Source of the DNA: Scolanthus callimorphus | Lineage: Eukaryota; Cnidaria; Anthozoa; Actiniaria; Edwardsiidae | Reading direction: 5' to 3' | Assembly (NCBI GenBank): GCA_033964015.1 | Contig: CM066912.1 | Coordinates: forward strand, 17,905,073 to 17,969,072 | Length of the DNA: 64,000 nucleotides | Shown: piece after piece, positions 1-10,600 of the stretch | Layout of the letters: each line of letters starts with the position of its first letter | How positions within the stretch are numbered: the first letter of the stretch is position 1 | The notes under the pieces: model-generated | Seen by the model: only the letters and a program-made list of their open reading frames with translations | What the model was told of the DNA's origin: nothing | Databases searched by the model: none | Translations under genes and position numbers: made by a program

Positions 1-565
1 AAAGCTAGCTTATTATTACTATTTCTAAAATTGTAGGAGGTTTCGCGGGAGGAGAATATATCCTGGATATAGATGGGTGTTTGATTGTTAAGGGCTTTGA
101 ACATCAGGACAGCTTTTTGCTTAGCCCTTTGTACATGTACCCTGTCCCAGCCCAGCACACCGAGAACCCGATCAGAGCTAGCGTCGAAACTTGAATTAGT
201 GATTATTCTTGCCGCTCTATTCTGGAGCTTTTGTAATTTATCAGATAGATGCATTGCAAGCCCATCCCATACTGAACTACAGTAATGGAGATGGGGCTCA
301 ATCAGCGCATTATAGATTTTTATGGCTGTGCATCTGTTGATGAAGGGTCTGGTACGTTTTAAAGCTCCAATCCCTGATGAGATTTTTTTGGAAATTTTCT
401 CGATGTGTTTGGACCAGGACAGGGTATCATCAATGTGTAAACCTAGGGACCTTGTGTGGTGCACTTGCTTGATCTCGTTACCTTTTATGGAAACGTTTAT
501 TTGTGACCCCGCAAGAGTTTGCAATCTCTGTCGTGACCCAATGGAACTCCATGAAGAAGATATGG
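1..565 (-). mobile_element. CR1/L2-like non-LTR retrotransposon, RT C-terminal fragment
   Basis: Read on the - strand, one frame stays open for about 180 codons. It carries the standard downstream part of a CR1/L2/RTE-X type reverse transcriptase. Motifs seen in order are IGSRQRL, SLGLHIDDTLSW, ISKKISSGIGALKR, ALIEPHLHYCSSVWDG and KLQKLQNRAARIIT, followed by a region ending near LMFKALNNQTP. These match the RT thumb and C-terminal region of this LINE group by family knowledge. The catalytic palm (YxDD) and endonuclease are absent because the element runs off the left edge or was broken at about 565. The frame has no internal stop in this stretch, so the copy is fairly young. Confidence 0.8.
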
Positions 566-976
566 CAGCCTGGCGAGGTGTTCAGTCACCCAAACCCCAT
601 CAGATAGCCCAGGACCTACATCGTCGAGATGAATGGCAAGCTCTTCTAGAGAACAAGGGAACAATTATGCGAGTGAAGGTCACCGACCGAAAACTAGCTC
701 CACTCTAACTCCTATGTTCCACAGTGGTCAACAGGAACCTCCTGCGCCACCACCACAACACCATGATGACCATGTACCTGCGCCAACCACTCTTCCCGTC
801 GACCCCATGGACACTACAGACCCAACCAACGAGCGAATACCAACGAGCATGAGGACTCAACTGAAGAAAGGGATGACAAGGAAGACGAGGACGAGAAGGG
901 GGTCAAGCCTTCGTTCCATCTACGGAGCCACACGACAAGATGTGGAAGGGTGACCAAGGTCCCCTCCAAGTTTGAA
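549..976 (+). pseudogene. Ty3/gypsy pol 3' end (integrase C-terminus), decayed
   Basis: On the + strand, next to the LINE, a frame with stops reads WQPGEVFSHPNPIR, then PRTYIVEMNGKLF and RTREQLCE. This is the pattern of the integrase C-terminal (GPY/F-like) module of Ty3/gypsy elements, where a W.PG..V core is followed by PRSY.VE. Another frame downstream is proline-rich, then acidic (EDSTEERDDKEDED), and ends with TRCGRVTKVPSKFEN before a stop at about 979. That basic SGRV.K.P tail is typical of gypsy pol ends. Several frame changes show it is dead. No LTR could be confirmed after it. Confidence 0.5.
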
Positions 977-1609
977 AACTGATCACCCAGGCATGGCGCA
1001 CAGCACCGAGGAGGAGATTAGTTTATGCAGCGACGGTTTGTTATACGATTTTTTGGAGATTTCTTCTGCTTAACACAGGGACGGCGGAGCCGGGGGGCTT
1101 ACACATTTCGCCAAGGTAAGGTTTCATTCATTTCGCCAAGTTTCACATACATTTTCACTAAACGCAGCCCCCCCCCCCCACACACACACACCTTGCCATA
1201 TCCTACAAATGAGCACCCCCCGCCACACTTTGATGACTGTTCCGCCGTTCCTGTAACAATAAGACGTACAATACAGGGTTTTTCAAAAAGCGATTTTCTA
1301 GCCCCACCAGACTGCGGAGACCGATGAACCGTTCTACCAGGACCTGAAGGAGGAAAGTCTAAGCAGAAAAGTCTAAGCAAGAGGTAAGAATCAATTTTCT
1401 CAGAGTGAGATTTTATTTCATCGCGAAGTTATACCAGTAAATGCGAGCCAAACTACTGGTTAATGTACAATCACTCAAATCAATCTAGACGTATAGCGAC
1501 TATATGATACAATACACAGGTTTGGACCAACTCTGGGCAATTTAATATTGTATATGAACACAATACAACTGCCCAAAGAATGGCCCATATACAATACAGA
1601 GATATATAC
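977..1609. other. Non-coding, no identified feature
   Basis: This stretch holds a short C-run followed by CA repeats (about 1169-1190) and a GC-rich start (ggcggagccggggg near 1083) that could be a transposon end. No partner end was found, and no coding potential is convincing. Confidence 0.3.
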
Positions 1610-2602
1610 TTATTGTAAAAAGGGGGAAAATGGATTAGCATATTGATATGTGGTGTTACTGGTGCTAGAAATCTGTTTTGCAATTCTAAGGAATATGAGG
1701 CTTAGCGGTGAACGAATATAGCGTTTATAACAGTCCGAGGTCCATCGACCAATGAGTTTGATTTCATAATCCTTTAGTCCTGCTACGGAGGCTGATGTAG
1801 CGCCGCCAATTCTAAAACTGTGTCCGCTATACTGGTGTGCGTCCATTCCTAATAACCGCAACAGAGAAGCAACGAACTTTGTGAGATCTTTGCGAGACAT
1901 CGCATTGTTGGATGCAAGTCCGAACAAAGGTTTGGTGTCCCGTGAGTCAGATTTTGACTGTTGGAAGCGTAAATTTGCCTTCATAGCACATACCGCGCAC
2001 ACCGCGTGATGTGAGTGTCCAGTGTATAGTGTGACCCCGCGACCTTCCTGATCAGTCTTAGATTTGCTAACATGTAGGGCCATGAACTCTTGCCCGTTTG
2101 GCGAGCGCTTAATGGTAACGTCACCAAGACAAGGAGGCTGGCAAGCGGGGTCAGTTTTCACAAATTCGCTAGCCCGTAGTAAAAGGAAATGCGCCGTAGT
2201 CATTGCTGCCCAATATACCACGTCATCCTCCAATTCATTGTTGATAAAGTTACGCATCCGGCAAAGGATGTCAAATGTTATAGGTAGTTTTTGTTTCGCC
2301 GGAGTGAAGTGTTCCTTTTCGATTCCACGTAGTATTTGATATAATTTAATTGTGTTTGTTAACGGATTATGAAAGCCATTGCTAATGTGCAAGGCTCGCA
2401 CGCCACACAAATAGACTTTGATGCTCTGTGGTGCTAGCCGAGTTGCTAAGTCCGTAACGAATAGCGCTATAGTACCCTCGTCTCCGGGAAGTGCTTGCAG
2501 GTTATGTGTTTTGCAAAAATTCAGATACTGGCGTTGTGCCGTGGAGTACGTGCGATGCGTGTTTGAAGCTAATCCGTTGTTGAAATAATAATCTGCCTTC
2601 AC
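1610..2602 (-). CDS. DIRS-type tyrosine recombinase
   Basis: A 330-residue open frame encodes a tyrosine recombinase, the integrating enzyme of DIRS-group retrotransposons. The N-terminal half is a SAM-like core-binding domain with LASNTHRTYSTAQRQYLNFC near residues 11-30. The catalytic half shows the first Arg in LLRASEF (R143), lysines in VSKSKTD (about 180-182), the HxxR box in GHSFRIGGAT (H261, R264), the Trp/His position as W287 in IGRWTSD, and the nucleophile region CYKRYIRS (Y295 most likely). All catalytic positions are present, so the protein itself could be active. It follows the remains of an RT/RNase H frame on the same strand (2603-3074). The last ~20 residues are low-complexity and may not be original. 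Confidence 0.85.
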   Translation of the reverse strand: MKADYYFNNGLASNTHRTYSTAQRQYLNFCKTHNLQALPGDEGTIALFVTDLATRLAPQSIKVYLCGVRALHISNGFHNPLTNTIKLYQILRGIEKEHFTPAKQKLPITFDILCRMRNFINNELEDDVVYWAAMTTAHFLLLRASEFVKTDPACQPPCLGDVTIKRSPNGQEFMALHVSKSKTDQEGRGVTLYTGHSHHAVCAVCAMKANLRFQQSKSDSRDTKPLFGLASNNAMSRKDLTKFVASLLRLLGMDAHQYSGHSFRIGGATSASVAGLKDYEIKLIGRWTSDCYKRYIRSPLSLIFLRIAKQISSTSNTTYQYANPFSPFLQ

Positions 2603-3074
2603 TTGAAGAGTGTCATGTCCAGTAGGTGGACCGACGTTGGGATTTCCTGGGCTTAAGGAACGAGTTGTCGGAACCGAGCGATCTGAAATCGAGACAAGGC
2701 GTCAGATGGAGCATTATCCCGAGATGATACGTTCCAGTCCTTAAGAAATGTCAGCCACCAATTTACGTCCTTGAAAACCCTTTGTTCAAACGGATATGAT
2801 GATTTGGGCGTTTGGCGCGAGACAATAAGTCGATCATCCGCCTAGTCAAAAAGGTCCTCCCTGGGCGACACACATAACATACAAAATTTAGCTTGCCAAT
2901 CAGAGATTGGAGTTGACGTTTCGTACAGTTAGTTCGAGCGCGCCATGTCATAAGTAACTCGATAATCTCTTGTAGTCTACTGTCGGAGATCCGTGCTTCC
3001 CTTGTTGACAGCTTCGGCGTTGGAAGAGATTGCATCCCTCGTTGGTGCCATTGAACCATTTCTCGAATTTCCAC
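2603..3074 (-). pseudogene. DIRS RT/RNase H remnant
   Basis: On the - strand this reads KRQLQSLIGKLNFVCYVCRP, then GRTFLTRRMIDLLSRAKRP and NHHIRLNKGF, the RT-thumb to RNase H junction of DIRS elements. It then jumps, with a frame change near 2763, to DVNWWLTFLKDWN and further to APSDALSRFQIARF and VPxAQEIPTSV, the usual end of the RT-RNase H ORF. The RT palm with its YxDD motif and most of RNase H are missing, so the element is internally deleted and could not reverse transcribe by itself. Confidence 0.7.
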
Positions 3075-3290
3075 TGATCTGTACCCGATGCTCCCGCGCT
3101 CGCTTTCTTCGCGCCCTTATTCTCCTCCATCTGTGGTTTCGGACGAAAGGAGCAGTCACGAACCAGATGGTGCTCTGATTTGCACCTCGAGCACGAAACT
3201 CCCTCCTTTCGCACGGTTGAAGAATCGAGGATCGTTGTGTATATTGTCACGTTTCCAACCAGTGGTCGAACGACTCCATGGTTAGGATTA
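2948..3290 (-). pseudogene. DIRS gag C-terminal zinc-knuckle fragment
   Basis: An open frame on the - strand contains CSRCKSEHHLVRDC, a CCHC-type zinc knuckle (C-x2-C-x4-H-x4-C) expected near the end of a DIRS gag-like protein. It overlaps the RT remnant in another frame. The N-terminal part of gag lies at 3541-4265 and is separated from it by foreign sequence. Confidence 0.5.
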
Positions 3291-3540
3291 ATTTTTCCTT
3301 CCCTTCGTCGGTAGGCGAGGCTGACCCACGGCGGGGCAAAAGAGTAGCGCCATTATATTAACGAGACAAAGAGTCGGGTTTACTTCACCACAGTATTTAT
3401 TCCGTCATGGCGGCCATGGCGCCCGGGCCGTGAACGAGGACCTTAGGGCGCATGCTCGCAGAACACGAGGCAATGTACACAGGGTACCCAGTCTATACAA
3501 TATAAACTAACCTAGCCACACTATGGCGTAGCCAAATCCA
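3291..3540 (-). other. Sequence interrupting the DIRS gag, possible solo LTR
   Basis: Between the two gag pieces lies about 250 bp that does not continue the gag frame. On the - strand it has an AATAAA signal (about 3396-3401) and ends in ttaatataatggcgctactc, where TGGCGC could be a primer binding site start. It could be a solo LTR of a gypsy element, but I could not find matching target duplications, so this is a guess. Confidence 0.25.
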
Positions 3541-4265
3541 CCTACTCGTATGCCTCGCATTTACCTGCAGTAGGAGGTTGTTGATTCTGCTGTTGTTTCT
3601 GTTGGGGTTTCGGTTTGGCGTCCTTGTCTTTGCCTTCCACCTTAGCTTGCAGGGGCGTAGCCAGGGGGGGTTCCAGGGGTTCCGGAACCCCCCTCTCCCG
3701 CAGCGGAACCCCCCCTCGCCTCTGTTCTGGACCGACTTTTATTACTAAAATTCGGTAAATATTTAATAAACAACAAATAAAAGCTCCAATAAATGTAGCA
3801 AATTTCTTCAAACGCTAGTTTTTTCCCGAGATCAATATTTTTGGCTGGGTTTTCTGTGGCGAGAACGCAAAAAACGTCCGATTTATGTGGAGTTTTTTAT
3901 TTTTTGAATTTTGGAACCCCCCCTCTCATAAGTGCTGGCTACGCCCCTGGCTTGTAGGGCTGTCTGCGCGACGCTGAGCGCACCAACTTGGTCCGACAAA
4001 GCTCTGATGGCAAGAAGTAGCTCCGAGTTGACCGGAGCCGGGGCAAAAGTCAAACTCGTGGTCTCCGCTTTTTCCACCAATGCTTGCTCGGCCTCGTGCA
4101 CAGAATTTTCGTCCTCGCTTTGCTCAGAGAATTCGGCATGGTCGTCCTCATCTGGGCCGGAACAAAACTTCGACATCGTGCCGAAGCCATATGTGCCCCG
4201 CTTTCCTGGAGACACCCTGGACAGACTTTTTTCTTCGGCGATTTCTTCTTAGAATTCTTAGGCAT
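3541..4265 (-). pseudogene. DIRS gag-like ORF, split by a MITE
   Basis: The probable start is the ATG at 4265 (MPKNSKKKSPKKK), a lysine-rich N-terminus. A second frame continues with acidic sequence (DEDDHAEFSEQSEDENS) and then a short heptad-like helix (LLLAIRALSDQVGALSVAQ). A 300-bp DNA transposon at 3650-3949 interrupts the gene within the LQA codons, and the gag frame resumes after it with a lysine/glutamine-rich tail (KPQQKQQQNQQ). At least one further frameshift sits near 4200. This is the structural-protein ORF upstream of the DIRS RT and recombinase on the same strand. Gag proteins of this group are poorly conserved, so the assignment rests on position and on the zinc knuckle further down. 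Confidence 0.5.
3650..3949. mobile_element. 300-bp MITE inserted in DIRS gag
   Basis: The terminal inverted repeats are CAGGGGCGTAGCCAG (3650-3664) and CTGGCTACGCCCCTG (3935-3949). The flanking direct repeat GCTTG (3645-3649 and 3950-3954) is a 5-bp target duplication. The gag reading frame on the two sides joins if the element and one GCTTG are taken out, which confirms the boundaries. CAGGG ends suggest hAT affinity, but hAT usually makes 8-bp duplications, so the superfamily is open. Confidence 0.75.
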
Positions 4266-4439
4266 TGTTGAATGCACAGAAAAACGAAATACTGATACAA
4301 CGAAATGATGCGACTAGCGCGAACGAGGTCAGAAGCGGAATGATAGCAACCGCGTGCTGCGTGTAATATGAACCTACCGATCCCTCCCATTAAACTATAT
4401 TAACTTATTAATATCACTAAAATTGAAACACGAGACAAA

Positions 4440-4638
4440 ATCTGAGACAAATCTTTATTTATTCTGTAACTTGGGGGTGCCTGTGGTTTTAAGAACGCAC
4501 CGCACGATTGAGGGAGCCTGGGGCAAACTAAACTTAACTGAAGTCTGACTGAAGCGAAGCGAAACAAAAACAACAGCAGACGGAGCTGAGCGGCGACCAG
4601 CAGAGCAAGAAGGAAGGAAGCTTTGAAGTTTCGCCAAA
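4440..4638 (+). promoter_or_regulatory. Presumed prosaposin promoter/5' UTR
   Basis: The 200 bases before the start codon are the obvious place for the promoter and 5' leader. No TATA box at a useful distance was recognised. The start site is not defined, so this entry marks position only. Confidence 0.35.
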
Positions 4639-4681
4639 ATGGAGACCAAACTGATTCTTGTTCTTATATTTGCAACCTCGG
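4639..4681 (+). CDS. PSAP: Prosaposin exon 1 (signal peptide)
   Basis: The ATG sits in a good Kozak context (ccaaaATGG). It encodes METKLILVLIFATS, a hydrophobic signal peptide core. The donor is gtaagt at 4682. The exon is 43 nt and ends in phase 1. The signal probably ends around VSA, encoded across the junction. Confidence 0.85.
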
Positions 4682-7600
4682 GTAAGTAGTCAAGCTGTAA
4701 TACGTGTAATATGCTGGTGTGCTGTTCTAGGATTCTCGGACTTTCTGACTCTTCTTTTGAAAAATGAAATTGAAAAGCGAAGACGCAGTGTCTACTAAAC
4801 TTGTCATTGTGTACAAGCTTCTCGTTGTTTTTAATCGATTTTCTGACAATAAATGCTGACGAAATACTAGTTATGCTTTCTTTCTACATGTATATTATTT
4901 GGGAGCGAATATCAGGACTATTTGTAAGAACTTGGCCCAATTTCAATGAATGCTACAATGAAATGTAGGCTAAGAAATGCTCGTAAGCTTTTTATTAATC
5001 TTAGCTTTCACTGCATTGCTGAAAGGACTACAGTAAAGTGTATTCAAGTCTTCAGAAGTTTGCTCTCCGTTAACATTTCTTACAACAAATATAGCTGCTT
5101 GCGTATATCACTTCTAACAGTGAGTTAATATATATTTTTAGTCATTTTAGTCACATGACTAATAAATTATTTATAGCGGAGCTCCCGCCGGCGCCCCATA
5201 GCTACATGCAGGAAAAATGGAATGTGCTTCAACCTTGATTTCCATGGACAGACATTCGATGTGTGTGTCCGCTACACAGTCAAACCATCAGTTTTAGAGA
5301 AAATGATAATTGAGTGGGACATTGGGGAGGTACAAAAACTGCAAAACCACCCAAAAATTGAATCAAAATCGCAAAACCGCACACAAAATCATATAAAAAA
5401 AAAACGAAACCGCAATTCACAAATTAAATTTCTTTTAGAAAAAGTGACGGGAGTAGAAGGCGGTCATAGCAGAAAAATCTGTGCTCTGTAGAAATTTTAA
5501 ATCCGTAAAACCACATTAAAAAGTGACAAAATCCGAAAAATCGTGATTGAAAAATGTCAAAACCGTGCTCCGCAGGCTTTTTTAAGACCGTGAAACCGCA
5601 TTGAAAATTTAAGAAAACCGAAAAAACGCAAATAAAAACTGCCAAAACCGCAGAACCGCCAACCCAATGTCCCCCTCGATATTATATTTTAACAACTAGA
5701 AGTTTCTAATAGAAAGTGAAGTGCTCGCAGCAACAGATAATGTGGCTCCTTGGCATGTGTTACCTTAATACTCTAAAACTTTAACAGTGTACTTTTAACA
5801 CTTGACGGATGGAAGATCAAGCTTTTAGGAGCGGCGTTTTAAATCTCAAATCTGTGTTTACTTAAGTGGCAACAAACCATCAATGGTATTCATGAACGCT
5901 CTTTTGAATCCAGATTGTTTTAAGCTAAAAAGCGACGTCCTCTTTTTATGGGAATGCACAAACCATCCAAGTCGTTGAAACACAAACAATCTTAATCGCT
6001 GATAACGTTGAATCCAATCTCTTTGCAAGCCATAATCCTTTCATGGGAAAATGAAACCATTGGTCATTGTCCGTAAAATCTTTGATCGAAAATGTTTTTC
6101 AATAATCCATTCATGTGATAACTGGTCTAACCATTTATGGGTTTTGCGCAAAATCCAAATTTGGATCCAAGATGTTTTTTTTTGTGAGCGATAATCCATT
6201 CACGGGAAAACGATAACCATTTACGGGTTTTGCACAAACCCATATTTGGATCCAAAGTGGTTATTGTAAGCGATAATCCATTTATGGGAAAACGGTAACC
6301 ATTTACGGCTTTTGCGCAAAACCATTATTTCGGATCGAAAATGTTTTTTTGTAAGCAATAATCCATTTATGGGAAAAAGGTAACCATTTATGGGTTTTGC
6401 GTAAAATCGAAATTTGGATCGAAAATGTTTTTTGTAAGCAATAATCCATTTATGGGAAAACGGTAACCATTTACAGGTTTTGGACAAAACCCATATTTGG
6501 ATCGAAAATGTTTTTTGTAAGCGATAATCCATTTATAGTCCAGTCAATCTATGATTTTCAGTCAAACTAATTGCAAAAGAATTTGTTTCACTGCAAAATG
6601 AATGCTTTGAGGGACCTTAGTAACATACTAAAAATCCCATTGGTGGAACATCCTGAAATTTAGCAGTAAAAATATCAAGCATTTACCACAGGGTACCACA
6701 GCAAAACGATGGTGGAAGTCTATTTTGAACGTGCCTTTTACGCATTTCTATATGTATTATGTTTAAAAAAAAGTTCATTAGCATGGATAATTATATTTTT
6801 TCGTTGATTTTTATGAAAATTGCTATTTTGACGTACCACAGGATACCCATCTTGATAATTCACCATTTCTCCTTGTTGGGGTTTCCTTTGGGTAGGGGAG
6901 TGTAGAACTGTTCAGTTAATTAATAAAAGAAACTAGGGACATATAAAGAATTTATTAAAAGTCTTAGAATGCACTTGGTTTGTTTTTATCAGTTCCAACC
7001 ACTTCGTAAACTTGCGTTGCTTTGAGATGTAAATATAAACCTAACCAGCTTCAAATTCAAAATTATTCTGGCTTACTCGTCACCATCCTCGAGGGCCCTC
7101 GTGGTTGGGAATCGCTGAATTCATTCCCTTTTGGGCAGACAAAATGACCCCAACAAATGGAGCATTGCTGCTGATACATGCCAAACGGGCTCGGAGCAGT
7201 CCTACCAAGATGAATGGCAACGGGAACCAACATCCAATTGCTTTTGCTTCTCCCTCTGTAGGCAGTATCATTGCTTACGTGAAAAGGCCTAACAATTCAC
7301 TAGTGAAACGGTAACAAACATTTTTGACTACTAGTTACCAGCTACCGACTTTACGTTTGAGTAGACTTTGATATTGTGTTGAGGCGTTTTGGCATGTCCT
7401 TTGCGCTGATTTTCCAAATTAGACAAGTCCTATAGAACAATCTTGTGCTGTGATCAGCCCTTTTATGCACAGTCAATGGATAAAAACGTCTTTACACCCT
7501 CTGTCGCTGTTACTCGAATTTGCGCTCAGTTCAAGAGAGGAAAAACTATATGTATTATCACAATTATTGGGTGGCCTCCCTCTGCTATGGGCGTGCTTGA

Positions 7601-10600
7601 CAGTAACCTGTGGACTCCTGACGTATGACCAGAGGTGAGTCCCATCATCGATGCAGCTAGGTCATACACTAAGGACATTTGGAATAACCAAATGTCAAGG
7701 ACGCGCTAGCTACTCTGTCTGGTGACCATTTATGGCGAATGGTGAACAGATGCCGCACCTGTGCAAAGCTAAAACCAGAGCTGAGGGAGCACCTCATGGC
7801 GCTGTCATTGCCAAACCAACCATGGAGTCGGACCTCTGCGAGTTAGACCAGACCGACTACCATAACACCAGTTAACGAAAACTTCCGTCGACTATTTCAG
7901 CTGTAGCTAGTTACACGTCACGTGTGTAATCTTCGCCCTGCACGGAGAACCGAACACATTTGTCTCGGCCATTGGACCCCAGAACGTCAGCCAGGAAATT
8001 ACTTCCTGGCCACATTATCCATAAGTCAATAGCAAGGTTGAAAGAGCTGTCACAACCGCTAAGAACATCAGTGAGGAAGAATAGTCAACGACATCTTGGT
8101 CTGACTGGCGAATGGACTGACTTTAAGTGAGATCCGACTCCAGGGCCAGGCGCCCTGCCAAGCCCTCCTATCCGACCAACACTAAGGATCTCTAGAACCT
8201 CCTGCTGCATCCATCTCCCACCACCAGTCCACTTCAAAGTTGTGATTAGAAGGTCGGGAAGACTATTAAGGGTGGTTCTAACTGGAACACAAGCGCAGGA
8301 CGCAAGCGTAAGACTCAAGCGCAAGGCAATTGTGTGAATCAAAGCGACGCAAGCGCAAGCCTATATAATTGTCATGCTTGCGTTCACTTGATTCACGCAA
8401 GCGCAAGGAAATGCAAAATTTCCTTGCGCTTGTGTTTTAGTGTAATCCACATAAGAGATATGTATGAGTTTGATTTCCTTGCGCTTGTGTTCTAGTGTAA
8501 TCCACATAGAGATATGTATGAGTTTGATATCATTGCACTTGAGTCTGCGCTTGCGTGTCAGGAAGAATAAGCCTTTAAAGCTTACCAATGACCCAGACAA
8601 GATTTCTTTATAGTATTACAGTATGTCTGACTGTGACACAATATCGAGAGTCTGTTTTATTATGGGAACAAATAACTTACTAGCTTCGCTGCTCGGGCTC
8701 GGGCTCGGACCAAAAAGCAGAAAGTTCAGCCCGTCCTCGTCATCGGGTATGCAGTAGTTAAAATATGATTTTCTTAGATTCATGCAACTCCCCTATGGTT
8801 TGGTAAATGAATGCTGTGAGAAACAGTAACATGGGATTGAACAAAAGTGGCGCCATCAGGTGATTCCACTGGCTCAACATGGCTCGGCCCGATATGCAAA
8901 TGCAGCGAATTGAAAAACGTTTCCAAATATAAAGAGAAATGTTATATTTTTCCAATTCAAACCCAAATCTGTAAAAGAAATTGAAAAATTTGAGCTTCTT
9001 AAAGAAATTGCCTATTCTCAGTTTTATGAGTGGTGGAAAGCCTGTGGTATACAAAAATGGCATTTTACGTCTTTTTTTTGGTCAACAAGTTTATTTTGCA
9101 ATTGTATTTAAACACAATCAATCTATTTACAGCTCATGGACACAAAACATGTGGAACGAAACGGTTATTTGACTGATTTTTAGTAGTTAGCTGATTTTAC
9201 TCGATGCGGGTACCCTGTGGTACTGGCTCCATATTTTCATCGCTAAGTTTTGGGATGTTCCATCGAAGGGATTTTTAGTATGTTGTTTAGGTCCCCTAAA
9301 ACCTTCATTTAGCAGTGAAATAAATTCTTTTTTTCAATTACAGTCGAAGCTCTCGTAAGCGACCACCTCGGGAACTGAAAATTGCGGTCGTTAACGGAGC
9401 TGGTCGCTTACGAGAACGACTCTCGTTAGCGACCACCAAGCGGCTTCCTACTTAAACAATAGGTGTTGGTCGCTTACGAGAGCTTAGTACAATAAATCTA
9501 GAAAATATCATGTGATACTAATGCTTAAAATAGTTTGATTTATTTCCTGACTATTAAGAATAGATAACCGCAAATATGTACATAGAAATTAGCATTTGAC
9601 CGGTGCAGCTTGTATCAGTTAAGATATTTATGAGGTGATGACTGATGTTTTAAAGACAAAAAGTACTGTGGTCGCTAACGGAGCTCGTCGCATCGATAAG
9701 GCGGTCACTTACGAGAGCTTGAAATAACAGAGTTATGTGACATTTCAAACAGGGTTTCGGGAAAATGGTCGTTATGGGAGCTGGTCGCTTACGAGAGCGG
9801 TCGCACAGAGAGCTTCGACTGTAGTTTGACTGAGACCCTAAATTTTTCGTAGATTGACTGGACTATTATGGGAAAATGGTAACCATTTATGGGTTTTGTG
9901 TAAAATCCAAATTTGGATTGAAAATGGTTTTTATAAGCGATAATCCATTAATGGGAAAATGGTAACCATTTATGGGTTTTGCGTAAAATCGAAATTTGGA
10001 TCGAAAATGGTTTTTGTAAGCGATAATCCATTCACGGGAAAATGGTTACCATTAATGTTTTTTATGCAACAAACAATTCTGGTTGAAAACCGTTTTTTCA
10101 AAGATATAACCCATTCATGGAATTATAAAAAACATAAATTAATGGTTTTTACTGAGAACACGGAAATGGATTTTATAAACCCATAAATGGTTTTAACTTC
10201 GTGTGGTTTGGTGAGGTAAATGGAAATTTCCAGATGTTTATTCTATAAAAAAACATTTCTAAAATGGAAAAAACATAAATGGTTTTCTCTTAAATACATT
10301 AATGGTTTTTATCAAAGATGGGAAGTAAATAGAAACCATTATGGTTTTTAGGAATTTTTCCCTGTGAAATGAACTTCTACTTATTAAATAATTCTGGTAT
10401 TTATTGGTATTGTAGTAAGTGCCAAGGCTGCAGGTGGTGCAGTGATAGTAGGGGGACAGAAGTGCACATGGGGACCAGCCTATTGGTGCAAGAACATGAG
10501 GCAGGCTACAGAATGTGATGCTGTTGAGCATTGCCAAAGGAATGTCTGGAAACAAGAAGTCAAGGTCAGTCACTGGCTTAGGTACCATGTAAGGGTCCCA

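Larger units (their letters stand above)
1610..4277 (-). mobile_element. Internally deleted DIRS-group retrotransposon
   Basis: The order on the - strand is gag (4265 downward), zinc knuckle, truncated RT/RNase H, then tyrosine recombinase. That order is typical of DIRS-type elements. Terminal inverted repeats or an internal complementary region were not recognised, so the outer limits are those of the coding parts only. The element ends about 360 bp upstream of the prosaposin ATG. Confidence 0.65.
6536..9865. mobile_element. 3.3-kb inverted-repeat element inserted in the 83-bp array
   Basis: The ends are TAGTCCAGTCAATCTA and its inverse (TAGATTGACTGGACTA). They are flanked by TTA (6533-6535 and 9866-9868), and the array unit reads through correctly if the element and one TTA are removed. 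The arms pair for about 300 bp (6536-6860 and 9190-9865, the latter enlarged by a nested MITE). A TTA duplication fits PIF/Harbinger, but no transposase was seen. Confidence 0.75.
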
